NCBI GenBank assembly: GCA_963697675.1
Contig: CAVOOW010000012.1
Coordinates: 1 to 64,000, forward strand
DNA length: 64,000 bases
Reading direction: 5' to 3'
From: CAVOOW01 sp963697675
GTDB lineage: Bacteria > Actinomycetota > Actinomycetes > JACCUZ01
How positions within the stretch are numbered: the first letter of the stretch is position 1; every line of letters starts with the position of its first letter. Positions 24,782 to 32,390 of the stretch are shown piece by piece. The notes under the pieces are model-generated. The model was not told where the DNA came from and did not search any database. It saw nothing but the letters and a program-made list of their open reading frames with translations. The translations under genes and the position numbers were made by a program.

Positions 24782-26341
24782 GTGCTGATGACCCGGGCGA
24801 ACCGCGCGGTGCGCGAGCGGTTGGTGCGCCCGATGCCCGATGACGGCCTCTGGGGCTGGGGCGCTCCGCTGCTCATCGCCGCCTTCGCCGGGATCCTGCG
24901 GTTCTGGCGGCTCGGGACACCCAAGGCGTTCATCTTCGACGAGACCTACTACGCCAAGGACGCCTGGTCGCTGCTGCACTTCGGCGTCGAACAGAACTAC
25001 GTCTCGACCGTCAAGGACCCGAACCTCGCGAACGAGCGCATCCTCGCGGGCAACCTGAACGACATCTTCGCCGGCAGCGGCGCGCGAGTCGTGCACCCGC
25101 CGGGCGGCAAGTGGGTCATCGCGATCGGCGAATGGCTGTTCGGCATGAACCCGTTCGGCTGGCGCTTCATGGTGGCCGTGACCGGCACCCTCGCGGTGCT
25201 GATGATCGCGCGCATCGGTCGCCGGCTGTTCCGGTCCACGTTGCTGGGCTGCATCGCGGGGGTGCTGCTCTCGGTCGACGCCATGGAGTTCGTCCACAGC
25301 CGCACCGCGCTGCTCGACCCCCTGCTGATGTTCTGGGTGCTCGCGGCGTTCGGCGCCCTGCTCGTCGACCGCGACGCTGCGCGCGAGCGGCTGGCGGCGA
25401 CGCTGGACGACCTGACCGGTGCACTGGGGCCACGGCTCGGCTGGCGACCGTGGCGGCTGACCGCAGGTGTGTGCCTGGGGATGGCGTGCGCAACCAAATG
25501 GAGCGGACTCTGGTTCCTCATCGCCTTCGGGCTGATGACGGTCCTGTGGGACGTCGGAGCGCGCAAGACAGCCGGGGTACGTCGACCGTGGGTGGGGATG
25601 CTCGCGCGTGACGCATGGCCAGCGTTCGCGTCGCTCGTACTCGTCAGCCTCGTCGTCTACGTCGCGTCGTGGACGGGCTGGTTCCTCTCCGACGCGCAGC
25701 ACGCCTACAACCGCGACTGGGCGCAGGACCACCCCGGACCGTGGTTCGTGCCCAGCGCCCTGGTGAGCCTCTGGCACTACCACGTGGACTCGTGGCAGTT
25801 CCACACCAACCTCACGGACTTCCACCCCTACCGGTCGAACCCCTGGGGCTGGCTGGTGCTCGCGCGGCCGGTGTCCTACTTCTACCGCGGCCCGAAGCTC
25901 GGCGAGGACGGCTGCCACGTCGACCAGTGCTCGCAGGCGGTCGTCGCGCTCGGAACGCCGGCCATCTGGTGGGCCGCGTGCCTTGCCCTGCCCGTGCTGG
26001 TCTACCTGTGGGCCGGACGCCGCGACTGGCGCGCGGGCGCGATCCTGGCCGGCGTGGCCGCGGGCTACCTGCCCTGGTTCCCCTTCGCCTTCCGCACGAT
26101 CTTCTCGTTCTACGCCGTCGCGTTCGTGCCCTTCCTCGTGCTGGCCGTGACGATGTGCCTCGGGTTGGTCATCGGCGGGGAGGACGCGTCCCAGCGGCGA
26201 CGGCAGTGGGGGGTGGCGGCGGCCGGTGCCTACGTGCTGCTCGCGATCGCGAACTTCGCCTACCTGCTGCCGGTGATCTCCGCCCAGGTCATCCCCTACG
26301 TCGACTGGGCGCACCGCATGTGGTGGCGATCCTGGATATGA
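24782..26341 (+). CDS. pmt: Dolichyl-phosphate-mannose-protein mannosyltransferase (GT39)
   Basis: A polytopic membrane glycosyltransferase that puts mannose from polyprenyl-phosphomannose onto secreted proteins. The first loop has the catalytic pair FDETYYAKD near residue 60, followed by VHPPGGKWVIAIGEWLFG, the usual PMT motif. At least nine hydrophobic segments follow over 519 residues, and HTNLTDFHPYRSNPWGW and YFYRGPKLGEDGC are typical of actinobacterial Pmt. Start is GTG at 24782 or ATG at 24788. It faces rsmI across a short shared promoter region. Confidence 0.93.
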   Translation: MLMTRANRAVRERLVRPMPDDGLWGWGAPLLIAAFAGILRFWRLGTPKAFIFDETYYAKDAWSLLHFGVEQNYVSTVKDPNLANERILAGNLNDIFAGSGARVVHPPGGKWVIAIGEWLFGMNPFGWRFMVAVTGTLAVLMIARIGRRLFRSTLLGCIAGVLLSVDAMEFVHSRTALLDPLLMFWVLAAFGALLVDRDAARERLAATLDDLTGALGPRLGWRPWRLTAGVCLGMACATKWSGLWFLIAFGLMTVLWDVGARKTAGVRRPWVGMLARDAWPAFASLVLVSLVVYVASWTGWFLSDAQHAYNRDWAQDHPGPWFVPSALVSLWHYHVDSWQFHTNLTDFHPYRSNPWGWLVLARPVSYFYRGPKLGEDGCHVDQCSQAVVALGTPAIWWAACLALPVLVYLWAGRRDWRAGAILAGVAAGYLPWFPFAFRTIFSFYAVAFVPFLVLAVTMCLGLVIGGEDASQRRRQWGVAAAGAYVLLAIANFAYLLPVISAQVIPYVDWAHRMWWRSWI

Positions 26342-26369
26342 GGTACGAGCGGCGCGGCCCTCACGCCCG

Positions 26370-26427
26370 CGATGGGTGACTTAGGCAGCCCGCCGGACGA
26401 TTTGCGGCTGCGCAACCCACCATTCCG
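26370..26427. repeat. Structured hairpin repeat, copy 2 (inverted relative to copy 1)
   Basis: Starts 29 bases after the pmt stop and ends 7 bases before the stop of the convergent DksA-like gene. Reverse-complemented, it reads AATGGTGGGTTGCGCAGCC, then CAAATCG, and GCTGCCTAAGTCACCCAT, matching copy 1 at 23601-23671 in order and spacing. The arms pair less well than in copy 1. Placement between convergent genes suits a two-way terminator. Confidence 0.65.
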
Positions 26428-26433
26428 CCGAAG

Positions 26434-26817
26434 TCAGCGCCGGCGTGACGCGCAGCTGATGCAGGTGGACGCGAACGGCCGCGCCTCGAGACGACCGGCG
26501 GCGATGGGCTGACCGCAGTCTGCACACATGCCGTAGGCACCGGTGCGCACCCGCTCGAGCGCGTCGTCGATCTCGTCGAGGTGCTCGCGGGCCACCTCGA
26601 TGAGCGTCTCGATCTGGGCCCGCTCGAAGGCGATGGTCGCGCCCTCGGGATCGTGCTCGTCGTCGGTGGAGGTCATCGCCGACGACTCGACGATGCCCGT
26701 CCAGTCGCGTTCGAGCGACACGATGCGGGCCTCGGTGGTCACCCGGTCCGCGATCAACAGGTCACGTGGGCTGACGGAGTCGAACTCCGCGATCGTCTCG
26801 AATGCTCCGGCGGTCAT
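26434..26817 (-). CDS. TraR/DksA-type zinc finger protein
   Basis: A protein of about 127 residues from the ATG at 26817. A long, acidic, probably coiled helix (IAFERAQIETLIEVAREHLDEIDDALERV) leads into the zinc ribbon GAYGMCADCGQPIAAGRLEARPFASTCISC, with four cysteines as CxxC-x(17-18)-CxxC. That is the DksA C4 finger; such proteins insert into the RNA polymerase secondary channel. Single-domain actinobacterial versions are common, and most are uncharacterised. The frame continues to 26964, which would cross the palindrome at 26941 and has no likeness. Confidence 0.85.
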   Translation of the reverse strand: MTAGAFETIAEFDSVSPRDLLIADRVTTEARIVSLERDWTGIVESSAMTSTDDEHDPEGATIAFERAQIETLIEVAREHLDEIDDALERVRTGAYGMCADCGQPIAAGRLEARPFASTCISCASRRR

Positions 26818-26940
26818 GCCGTCCCAACGGTCGGGCACCGCGGGGTGTTCCTCGCCGTGCCCGCGATGTGGGACAGGCGGCAGACCCATCCGTCGCGAGG
26901 CCCTCGACGCATCTCGTTCCGGGTAGTTTCTCGTGGGGGG

Positions 26941-26967
26941 AACTTGGAGGGTGGAGCCCTCCAAGTT
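26941..26967. promoter_or_regulatory. 11-bp perfect dyad between divergent DksA-like and PrmC-like genes
   Basis: AACTTGGAGGG (26941-26951), spacer TGGAG, CCCTCCAAGTT (26957-26967). It is centred 43 bases before the plus-strand start at 26997 and about 137 bases before the minus-strand start. Position and symmetry suggest a repressor operator; a hairpin in a leader transcript is the alternative. No recognisable regulator gene is adjacent. Confidence 0.5.
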
Positions 26968-26996
26968 GTCAGTTCTTCCTTGCAGCGAGCGCCCTC

Positions 26997-27850
26997 ATGG
27001 CGTTCCGAAAGGCGCTCATGTCCATCCCCTCGACGTCGCACGATCAGGCCGTCATCGTCGACCGGCTCCGGGCCGCCGGCTGCGTCTTCGCCGAGGACGA
27101 GGCGGAGCTGCTCATCGACTCGGCACGAACGCCGGCCGAGCTCGCCGACATGGTGAGCCGGCGGGTCGAAGGCATGCCGCTCGAGCATGTTCTCGGCTGG
27201 GCCGAGTTCTGTGGGCTGCGGATCGCCGTCGGGCCGGGAGTCTTCCGGCCCCGGCCGCGCACCGAGTTCCTCGTGGCCGAGGCGGTGGCCCTCGCCCGCG
27301 CGCGGCCGAACCGGCCCAGACGCACCCGGCGGATGCACGAACCGTCGTCGTCGACCTGTGCTGCGGTTCGGGCGCACTGGGCGCGGCGCTTGCCGCGGCA
27401 CTGCCCCACGTCGAGCTGCACGCCAGCGACCTCGACCCACAGGCAGTGCGCTGCGCCCGCCGCAACGTCGAAACCGCGGGAGGTCAGGTGTACGAGGGTG
27501 ACCTCTACGAACCGCTGCCCGCGACACTGCTCGGCCGCATCGACGTCCTGCTCGCCAACGCTCCCTACGTACCCACTGAGGACATCGAGCTGATGCCGCC
27601 GGAGGCCCGCCTGCACGAGCCACGGATGTCTCTCGACGGCGGCGCGGACGGGCTCGACATCCTGCGTCGGGTCATCGCCGCGGCGCCGCAGTGGCTGTCA
27701 CCGCGGGGTCACCTGCTGGTCGAGTCCAGCAAACGCCAGGCGCCGCAGCTCGTCGAGGCAATCGCCCGCTGCGGGTTGGCCCCGCGAGTGGCCACGTCCG
27801 ACGAGCTCAATGCGACGGTGGTCATCGGCGCTCGACAGATCACGCCGTGA
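26997..27850 (+). pseudogene. PrmC-like protein N5-glutamine methyltransferase, one frameshift
   Basis: Two frames together make one member of the PrmC-related methyltransferases. The first (from ATG 26997; a second ATG is at 27018) gives VIVDRLRAAGCVFAEDEAEL, RTPAELADMVSRRVEGMPLEHVLGWAEFCGLRIAVGPGVFRPR and RTEFLVAEAVALARA. The second frame gives AEPAQTHPADARTVVVDLCCGSGALGAALA, then LLANAPYVPTEDIELMPPEARLHEP, where NAPY stands for the usual NPPY. The break lies in CGCGCGCGG near 27296-27305 and is explained by two extra bases (or one lost) in the CG run. The corrected length is about 283 residues. Target protein unknown; the true prmC normally lies with prfA elsewhere. Confidence 0.8.
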
Positions 27851-28157
27851 TGTCGATGAAAACCGTGCCTTCTTCGACTCGGGTGGGATAGGTCTTCAGA
27901 CCGACCAGCACCGGTGCGCCTTGCGCCGAACCGTCCCGGTAGTCGAAGCGGCCGTTGTGCTTCGGGCATTCCACGATCGAGCCCATCACGAGGCCGTCGC
28001 AGAGCAGAGTCAGCTCATGCGTGCAGTGACCTGCCGTGGCGAAGTACTGGTCGTCGGGCGAGCGAAAGACGGCGTAGTCGACGCCGTCGTGCTCGAAGGG
28101 GATCACGTCCTCCGCGTCGACATCGTCGACGGAACAGGCGGGCACCCAGGTCGGCAC
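27840..28157 (-). CDS. Rieske-type [2Fe-2S] ferredoxin, MocE-like
   Basis: A 105-residue soluble Rieske protein. The cluster ligands are Cys45 and His47 (GHCTHELTLLCDG) and Cys64 and His67 (VECPKHNGRFD). FDYRDGSAQGAPVLVGLKTYPTRVE is the usual end of MocE-type ferredoxins. It lies 33 bases after the stop of the membrane desaturase-like gene on the same strand and is the likely electron donor of that di-iron enzyme, as in the mocD/mocE pair of rhizobia. It converges on the PrmC-like gene with an 11-base overlap of coding ends. Confidence 0.88.
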   Translation of the reverse strand: MPTWVPACSVDDVDAEDVIPFEHDGVDYAVFRSPDDQYFATAGHCTHELTLLCDGLVMGSIVECPKHNGRFDYRDGSAQGAPVLVGLKTYPTRVEEGTVFIDITA

Positions 28158-28190
28158 GGGGCTTCCTTCGGGCTCGGCGGGCTGTCGTCG

Positions 28191-29267
28191 CTAGCCGGCC
28201 AACGCCGGCTCGTTGAAGGGTGTCGCACCGGGCGGCAGTTCCCGTCGTACGTAGTATTTCTGGTCCTTGAGCTGCCGCAGGATCGCTGGGACGAGCTCCT
28301 TGTACGCCGCCCAGATCGAGGGGTAGACGGCCGCGAGCTCGTGCTGGATCTCCTCGTGCAGCTCGGGAAGGCGATGGTAGGGAACCAACGGGTACATGTG
28401 GTGCTCGACGTGGTAGTTCATGTTCCAGTAGAGGAATCTGTTGAACCAGCACATCCGCACAGTGCGAGTGTTCAACCTGTGGTCGAGCACGTCCTCACCC
28501 ATGCCGGCGTGTTGCGTGAGCGCGTAGACGAGGTGCATGAACGTCGCGTACACGCGCGGTCCGCCGATCAACAGGAACGGCACTATCGAGCCGGTGAGAA
28601 CCGCTGCTGCCAGGGTCGCTGCGTAGATGAGCAGCCAGATGCGCGCCTTGCGATAGACCCTCGGCTGCTCCTGCTCGGGGACGACGTCTGCCTCGTCGGG
28701 CGTCAACCGGCCGACCGCGTGCAGGAACATCAGTCGGAACGAGGTGGGTACGTCGACGAGCCCGAAGAAGTTGAGCAAGATGCGGGCGAGCCGAGCGGGG
28801 CGCATCACCGCGATCTCAGGGTCCCGTCCGACGATGAGTGTGTCCGTGTGATGGCGCGTGTGGGTCCAGCGCCAGACCGTTGGCTCGCGCATCATCATGA
28901 AGGACGCGATCTCGTAGACCGTGGTGTCCATCCAGCGCGTCTTGAATGCGGTCCCGTGCCCGGCCTCGTGCCAGCGCGAGTCGCCTGCGGAGCCGTACAG
29001 CAGCCCGTACAGGAGGAACACGGGGGCCGCGAGCCAGGGGCTCACTGTCGTCCAGACCCAGACGGCGGCAGCACCGAGAACCAGCATCCCGCCCAGCCAG
29101 ATCGCCGTGTCCCGGATGGCCGGTGAGTCCGAGCGCTGCATCAGCTCCTTCATCCGCTTGCGGGGCACGTCGGCCTTGAACCACACCGCATTGGCGAGAC
29201 CTCGCTCGACGGCGCGCTCGGACTCGGAGCCGACGAGACTGTAGAGGGCCAGCCGCTCACGTCCCAT
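28191..29267 (-). CDS. Membrane di-iron fatty acid desaturase/hydroxylase family protein
   Basis: From ATG 29267 it has 358 residues. Three histidine boxes are clear: HEAGHG, HTRHHTDT and HVEHHMYP, with membrane pairs at about 55-95 and 210-250. The order and spacing are those of the FA_desaturase family (PF00487), in the branch paired with a Rieske ferredoxin (MocD-like), and unlike the acyl-CoA delta-9 enzyme at 7.7 kb. The substrate could be a lipid, an alkane-like chain or a small ring compound. The following ferredoxin gene makes a two-gene operon. A start at 29297 is open but less likely. Confidence 0.85.
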   Translation of the reverse strand: MGRERLALYSLVGSESERAVERGLANAVWFKADVPRKRMKELMQRSDSPAIRDTAIWLGGMLVLGAAAVWVWTTVSPWLAAPVFLLYGLLYGSAGDSRWHEAGHGTAFKTRWMDTTVYEIASFMMMREPTVWRWTHTRHHTDTLIVGRDPEIAVMRPARLARILLNFFGLVDVPTSFRLMFLHAVGRLTPDEADVVPEQEQPRVYRKARIWLLIYAATLAAAVLTGSIVPFLLIGGPRVYATFMHLVYALTQHAGMGEDVLDHRLNTRTVRMCWFNRFLYWNMNYHVEHHMYPLVPYHRLPELHEEIQHELAAVYPSIWAAYKELVPAILRQLKDQKYYVRRELPPGATPFNEPALAG

Positions 29268-29337
29268 GGCGCATTCCTCCTCGATGGCAATGGGCAACCC
29301 GCCTCACGATGCAGTTTGGCAGGTTCCGGGAGCCAGG

Positions 29338-30051
29338 CTAGAGGTCGGCAGTCTTGTAGGAGCCGTTGAGGATCTCGGTCGCGATTGTCGTCAACGTGGT
29401 CCCTCGTGCGCGCGCCTGGGTGCGCATCGTGGTGAACGCCTCGTCGATGGCGATCTGGGCGCGTTCGGACAGCACGCCCTTGGCCTGCTCGATGAGCACT
29501 CGGCTGTTCAGCGCGGTCTGCAGCTGTTCGACCAGCACGTCCTTCTGCAGCACCGAGCGCTCCTGCAACAGCCCGATCGTCGCGACGTCGGCCATCGCCT
29601 GTCCCACAGCCACCTCATCTTCCGTGAGCAGCACGTCGGTGCTGCCGAACAGGTTGATGGCGCCGATGACCTCGTCGCGCAGGCGCATCGGCAAGGCGTG
29701 CGCTGACCGGAACCCGAGTTGCATCGTCTCCGCCCAGAAGTTCGGCCACCGAGCCCGCATCGTCGCCTCGTCCAGGTTGACGAGTTGCTCACCAGTGTGG
29801 AAGCAATCCAGGCAAGGGCCCTCGGCGTTCTGCAGCTCGAAGACCTCCAGCAGTCTCGCCGACTCGGCCGACGAGGCGATCAGGCGCAGATTGCCGCGCT
29901 GGTCGGCCAGCATCAACCCGGCGGCAGCCGCGCCGAGCAACTCGACGCTGCGGTCGGTCAACGTGTGCAGGAAGTCGATGACGTCGAACTCCGCCACCAG
30001 TGTGTCGGCGAGCTCGACGAATACGCGCGCCAGACGCTGCTCTCGACTCAT
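29338..30051 (-). CDS. GAF and ANTAR domain regulator (first of a pair)
   Basis: A 237-residue cytosolic sensor-regulator. Residues about 15-160 form a GAF domain (FLHTLTDRSVELLGAAAAGLMLADQRGNLRLIASS and the EGPCLDCFHTGE loop typical of this class). Residues about 175-232 form the ANTAR RNA-binding domain (LQTALNSRVLIEQAKGVLSERAQIAIDEAFTTMR, then ATEILNGS). ANTAR proteins bind paired hairpins in leader RNAs and prevent termination. The GAF ligand is unknown. It is next to a similar gene on the same strand, 45 bases apart. Confidence 0.9.
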   Translation of the reverse strand: MSREQRLARVFVELADTLVAEFDVIDFLHTLTDRSVELLGAAAAGLMLADQRGNLRLIASSAESARLLEVFELQNAEGPCLDCFHTGEQLVNLDEATMRARWPNFWAETMQLGFRSAHALPMRLRDEVIGAINLFGSTDVLLTEDEVAVGQAMADVATIGLLQERSVLQKDVLVEQLQTALNSRVLIEQAKGVLSERAQIAIDEAFTTMRTQARARGTTLTTIATEILNGSYKTADL

Positions 30052-30096
30052 ACCATCCGTCCTTCCTTCACCCAGCCGTGTGGGCCGTTCGTATTC

Positions 30097-30822
30097 CTAC
30101 TCACGGTGGTCATCCTCCGGAGCGAACTTGAGGACCCGCGCGATCACGTCACGGGCGACATCGAGCATCGAGCGATCGACAACGAAGGCATGGGCCTGGA
30201 GCAGCAGCAGCGCCTCAGCCAGGCCGAGCGCCGCCTGCACCGAGACAATCCCCGTGGCCTGGTGTACCTCGGCGCGGTTCTGGACCAGAGCCACCAACCC
30301 TGGGTGCATGTCTTCCGGACCAGCGCCCGTGGGCAGGTGCAGCAGGATCGTCAGCGCGGCGTCGGCGAAGGCCAACGCCTCCGCCAGCTCGGCATCGTCA
30401 AGAATCCCCTCGGTGTCGCGATAGAGGTCCAGGACACCGACGCGGATCCCGCCCACCTGCAACGGAAACGCGAAGATCGCCCTGATGCCCACCTCCAGTG
30501 CCCCGGCGGCAAACCCCGGCCAGCGTTGTGGCGCCGTACGGGCCAGCTCCGGCTGCAGCACTGGCCGGCGCTGCTGAGAGGCCTCGACACACGGCCCCTC
30601 GCCCAGGGTGAACTGAAGCTCCTCCATGACGCGGGCGGCGCCGTCGGTCGCGGCCAAGATCGCGCCCGGCCCCGCATCGGTCATCACGATCAGGCCGACC
30701 CCCGTGACCGGCAGCGCGGTCGCGCACAGGTCGACCAGACGCTGCGGCAGACTCGGGCCGCTCTCGGTGGTGGGGACACCTGCCAGCTCGGCAAGGATTT
30801 GCACGGATCGCGCGGTCGCCAA
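30097..30822 (-). CDS. GAF and ANTAR domain regulator (second of a pair)
   Basis: A 241-residue paralogue of the preceding type: a GAF domain with LVDLCATALPVTGVGLIVMTD and LGEGPCVEASQQRRPVLQPELA, then an ANTAR-like end (LVQNRAEVHQATGIVSVQAALGLAEALLLLQAHAFVVDRSMLDVARDVI). In the ANTAR part GIVSVQ replaces the more usual GVLSER of the other copy. It probably arose from tandem duplication of an older sort, since the sequences have diverged. About 150 bases upstream, up to the SixA-like gene, hold no supported gene. Confidence 0.88.
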   Translation of the reverse strand: MATARSVQILAELAGVPTTESGPSLPQRLVDLCATALPVTGVGLIVMTDAGPGAILAATDGAARVMEELQFTLGEGPCVEASQQRRPVLQPELARTAPQRWPGFAAGALEVGIRAIFAFPLQVGGIRVGVLDLYRDTEGILDDAELAEALAFADAALTILLHLPTGAGPEDMHPGLVALVQNRAEVHQATGIVSVQAALGLAEALLLLQAHAFVVDRSMLDVARDVIARVLKFAPEDDHRE

Positions 30823-30971
30823 TGAACGTCAACCTGCCTCGGCGCAGCCCAGGAGCGAGACGGCCAGGGCAGTCCCCAGGGGTCGGTCGACAGCCACACG
30901 GACCCGCTTTCAGCTCACATCGATACGGCGACGCAATGCCGGGGTCCAGGGCGACGCGATTGGCTCAGATC

Positions 30972-31493
30972 CTAGACCCGTCCCTGCTCGCCAGGTGGCC
31001 GCCCGGTGGTCCGCAGCAGCGCTGAGGCGCGACCGAGCCCTGACCATGGCCCCGCAACGTCGATCACCGCGAGTGCCGACGTCGGCATCGGCACCGACTC
31101 ACCTGTGAGCAGGCTGACCAGTCCCTCGAGCTCAGGATTGTGTCCGACCACGATCACCGTTCTGACGTCGTCAGGCAGCTCCCGGACGACGTCGAGCAGC
31201 TCCCTGTCGGAGGCTGCATAGACACGGTCCTCGACCCGCGTCGGGGGCGGGGCATCGAGCTCTGCCGCGACAAGCTGCCACGTGCTGCGAGCACGGTTGG
31301 CAGGCGACACGACAGCCAGGTCGATGCGGTCGATGCTCGCAGCCAACCATCGGCCGGCATCCGGCGCCTGACGTCGCCCCCGCTTGGCCAACGGCCGGTC
31401 TTCATCGGCTTCACCGCCTGACCAGTCCGACTTCGCATGTCGCAACAAGATCAGGGTGCGCTCCGGTTGGTCAGCTGAGATGCCCATCCGCAC
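30972..31493 (-). CDS. SixA-like histidine phosphatase
   Basis: A 173-residue member of the histidine phosphatase (phosphoglycerate mutase-like) superfamily. The catalytic motif LILLRHAKSDW, with the RHA nucleophile His, is followed by DRPLAKRGRRQAPDAGRWL, SPANRARSTWQLV and VIVVGHNPELEGLV, the second catalytic His. The size and the RHAKSDW motif fit SixA, which removes phosphate from phosphohistidine in relay proteins; the actual target here is unknown. A tRNA-Gly lies 40 bases upstream on the same strand. Confidence 0.9.
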   Translation of the reverse strand: MRMGISADQPERTLILLRHAKSDWSGGEADEDRPLAKRGRRQAPDAGRWLAASIDRIDLAVVSPANRARSTWQLVAAELDAPPPTRVEDRVYAASDRELLDVVRELPDDVRTVIVVGHNPELEGLVSLLTGESVPMPTSALAVIDVAGPWSGLGRASALLRTTGRPPGEQGRV

Positions 31494-31533
31494 AGTTTGG
31501 CGCTGCTGGCGCCCCGTACGTCGACTTCCTCGG

Positions 31534-31605
31534 AGCGGGCGGCAGGAATCGAACCATGCGTAAGTCGTCTGGAAGACAACCGTGCTGCCACTGCACCACG
31601 CCCGC
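31534..31605 (-). tRNA. tRNA-Gly (anticodon TCC)
   Basis: On the minus strand GCGGGCG pairs with CGCCCGC. The D arm reads GTGCAGTGGCAGCAC, and the anticodon arm GTTGT-CTTCCAG-ACGAC gives TCC, reading GGA/GGG. The T arm is GGTTCGATTCC. It is 72 bases long, with discriminator T and no encoded CCA. Confidence 0.95.
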
Positions 31606-31634
31606 GGAGTCTCCCACGCTACCGTCGGCCTCCG

Positions 31635-32390
31635 TCAGCCTCGGGAGGCGGGGAGGTCCGGATGGATCATCCAGACGTTCGGCTCCCAGTAGGACCCGCG
31701 ATCCGCGACCGTGTCGATGTGCACCGGGGCCAGCCCCTCGGGGAACACGTAGTCACCGGAGGCGGGAAACGACAGGCCGGTCCAGGACTCCCACTCCGCG
31801 ACGGTGCCCGTGATGCGCAGCGACTCGGGCAGCGGGGCACCGACCCGCGCGCCGAGCCGCTCGTGCACGCGCATCCAGGGATCGAGCAGCTGACCGTCGG
31901 CACGCCGGTAGGTGACGTACTGCTCGATGGGGGTGATGGGATAGCGCTCCTTCCACGACGGCCGCACCGGGGCGATGAGGTGCTCGAGACCGTGCCGTTC
32001 GGCAATCGTGCGCATCGCGCTCAGGATCTCTACGGCCAGGCCGCGGCGCCGACCGTCTCTCGGGCTCTCCGCCGCCAGCGCGCACAAGGTGTTCACCCGC
32101 TGCCCCGCGCGGTTGTGCTGGAAGACGAGCTCGAGTGCCGGGTCGATGCCTGGCGGCAGGGTCTCGTCGCGACCGTCCCAGACGAGCGTCCCCGTGTGCC
32201 CCTCGGCGATCACGGCGTCGTCCGCCTCGTCGTAGAGCACGAACTGGAAGTCCGCCAGCTCGACGTCGAGCAGCCCCCACCACTGGTTGAGGACGTCACC
32301 GTGCAGGTTGTACTCCGGCCAGACCGACGCGGAGTCGATGCCGCGCTTCCACAGATCGGGGCGTTCGGCCGCGGTGTGCATCGTGACCAT
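31635..32390 (-). CDS. GNAT-like N-acetyltransferase family protein
   Basis: A protein of 251 residues from ATG 32390 (a TTG at 32393 is one codon earlier). AGGAG lies 8 bases ahead. The core LCALAAESPRDGRRRGLAVEILSAMRTIAERHGLEHLIAPVRPSWKERYP resembles motif A of GNAT acetyltransferases, with RRRGLA for the pyrophosphate loop. The first and last thirds have no recognised domain. The stop of the upstream lipase-like gene overlaps this start, so the two are coupled. Function unknown. Confidence 0.65.
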   Translation of the reverse strand: MVTMHTAAERPDLWKRGIDSASVWPEYNLHGDVLNQWWGLLDVELADFQFVLYDEADDAVIAEGHTGTLVWDGRDETLPPGIDPALELVFQHNRAGQRVNTLCALAAESPRDGRRRGLAVEILSAMRTIAERHGLEHLIAPVRPSWKERYPITPIEQYVTYRRADGQLLDPWMRVHERLGARVGAPLPESLRITGTVAEWESWTGLSFPASGDYVFPEGLAPVHIDTVADRGSYWEPNVWMIHPDLPASRG

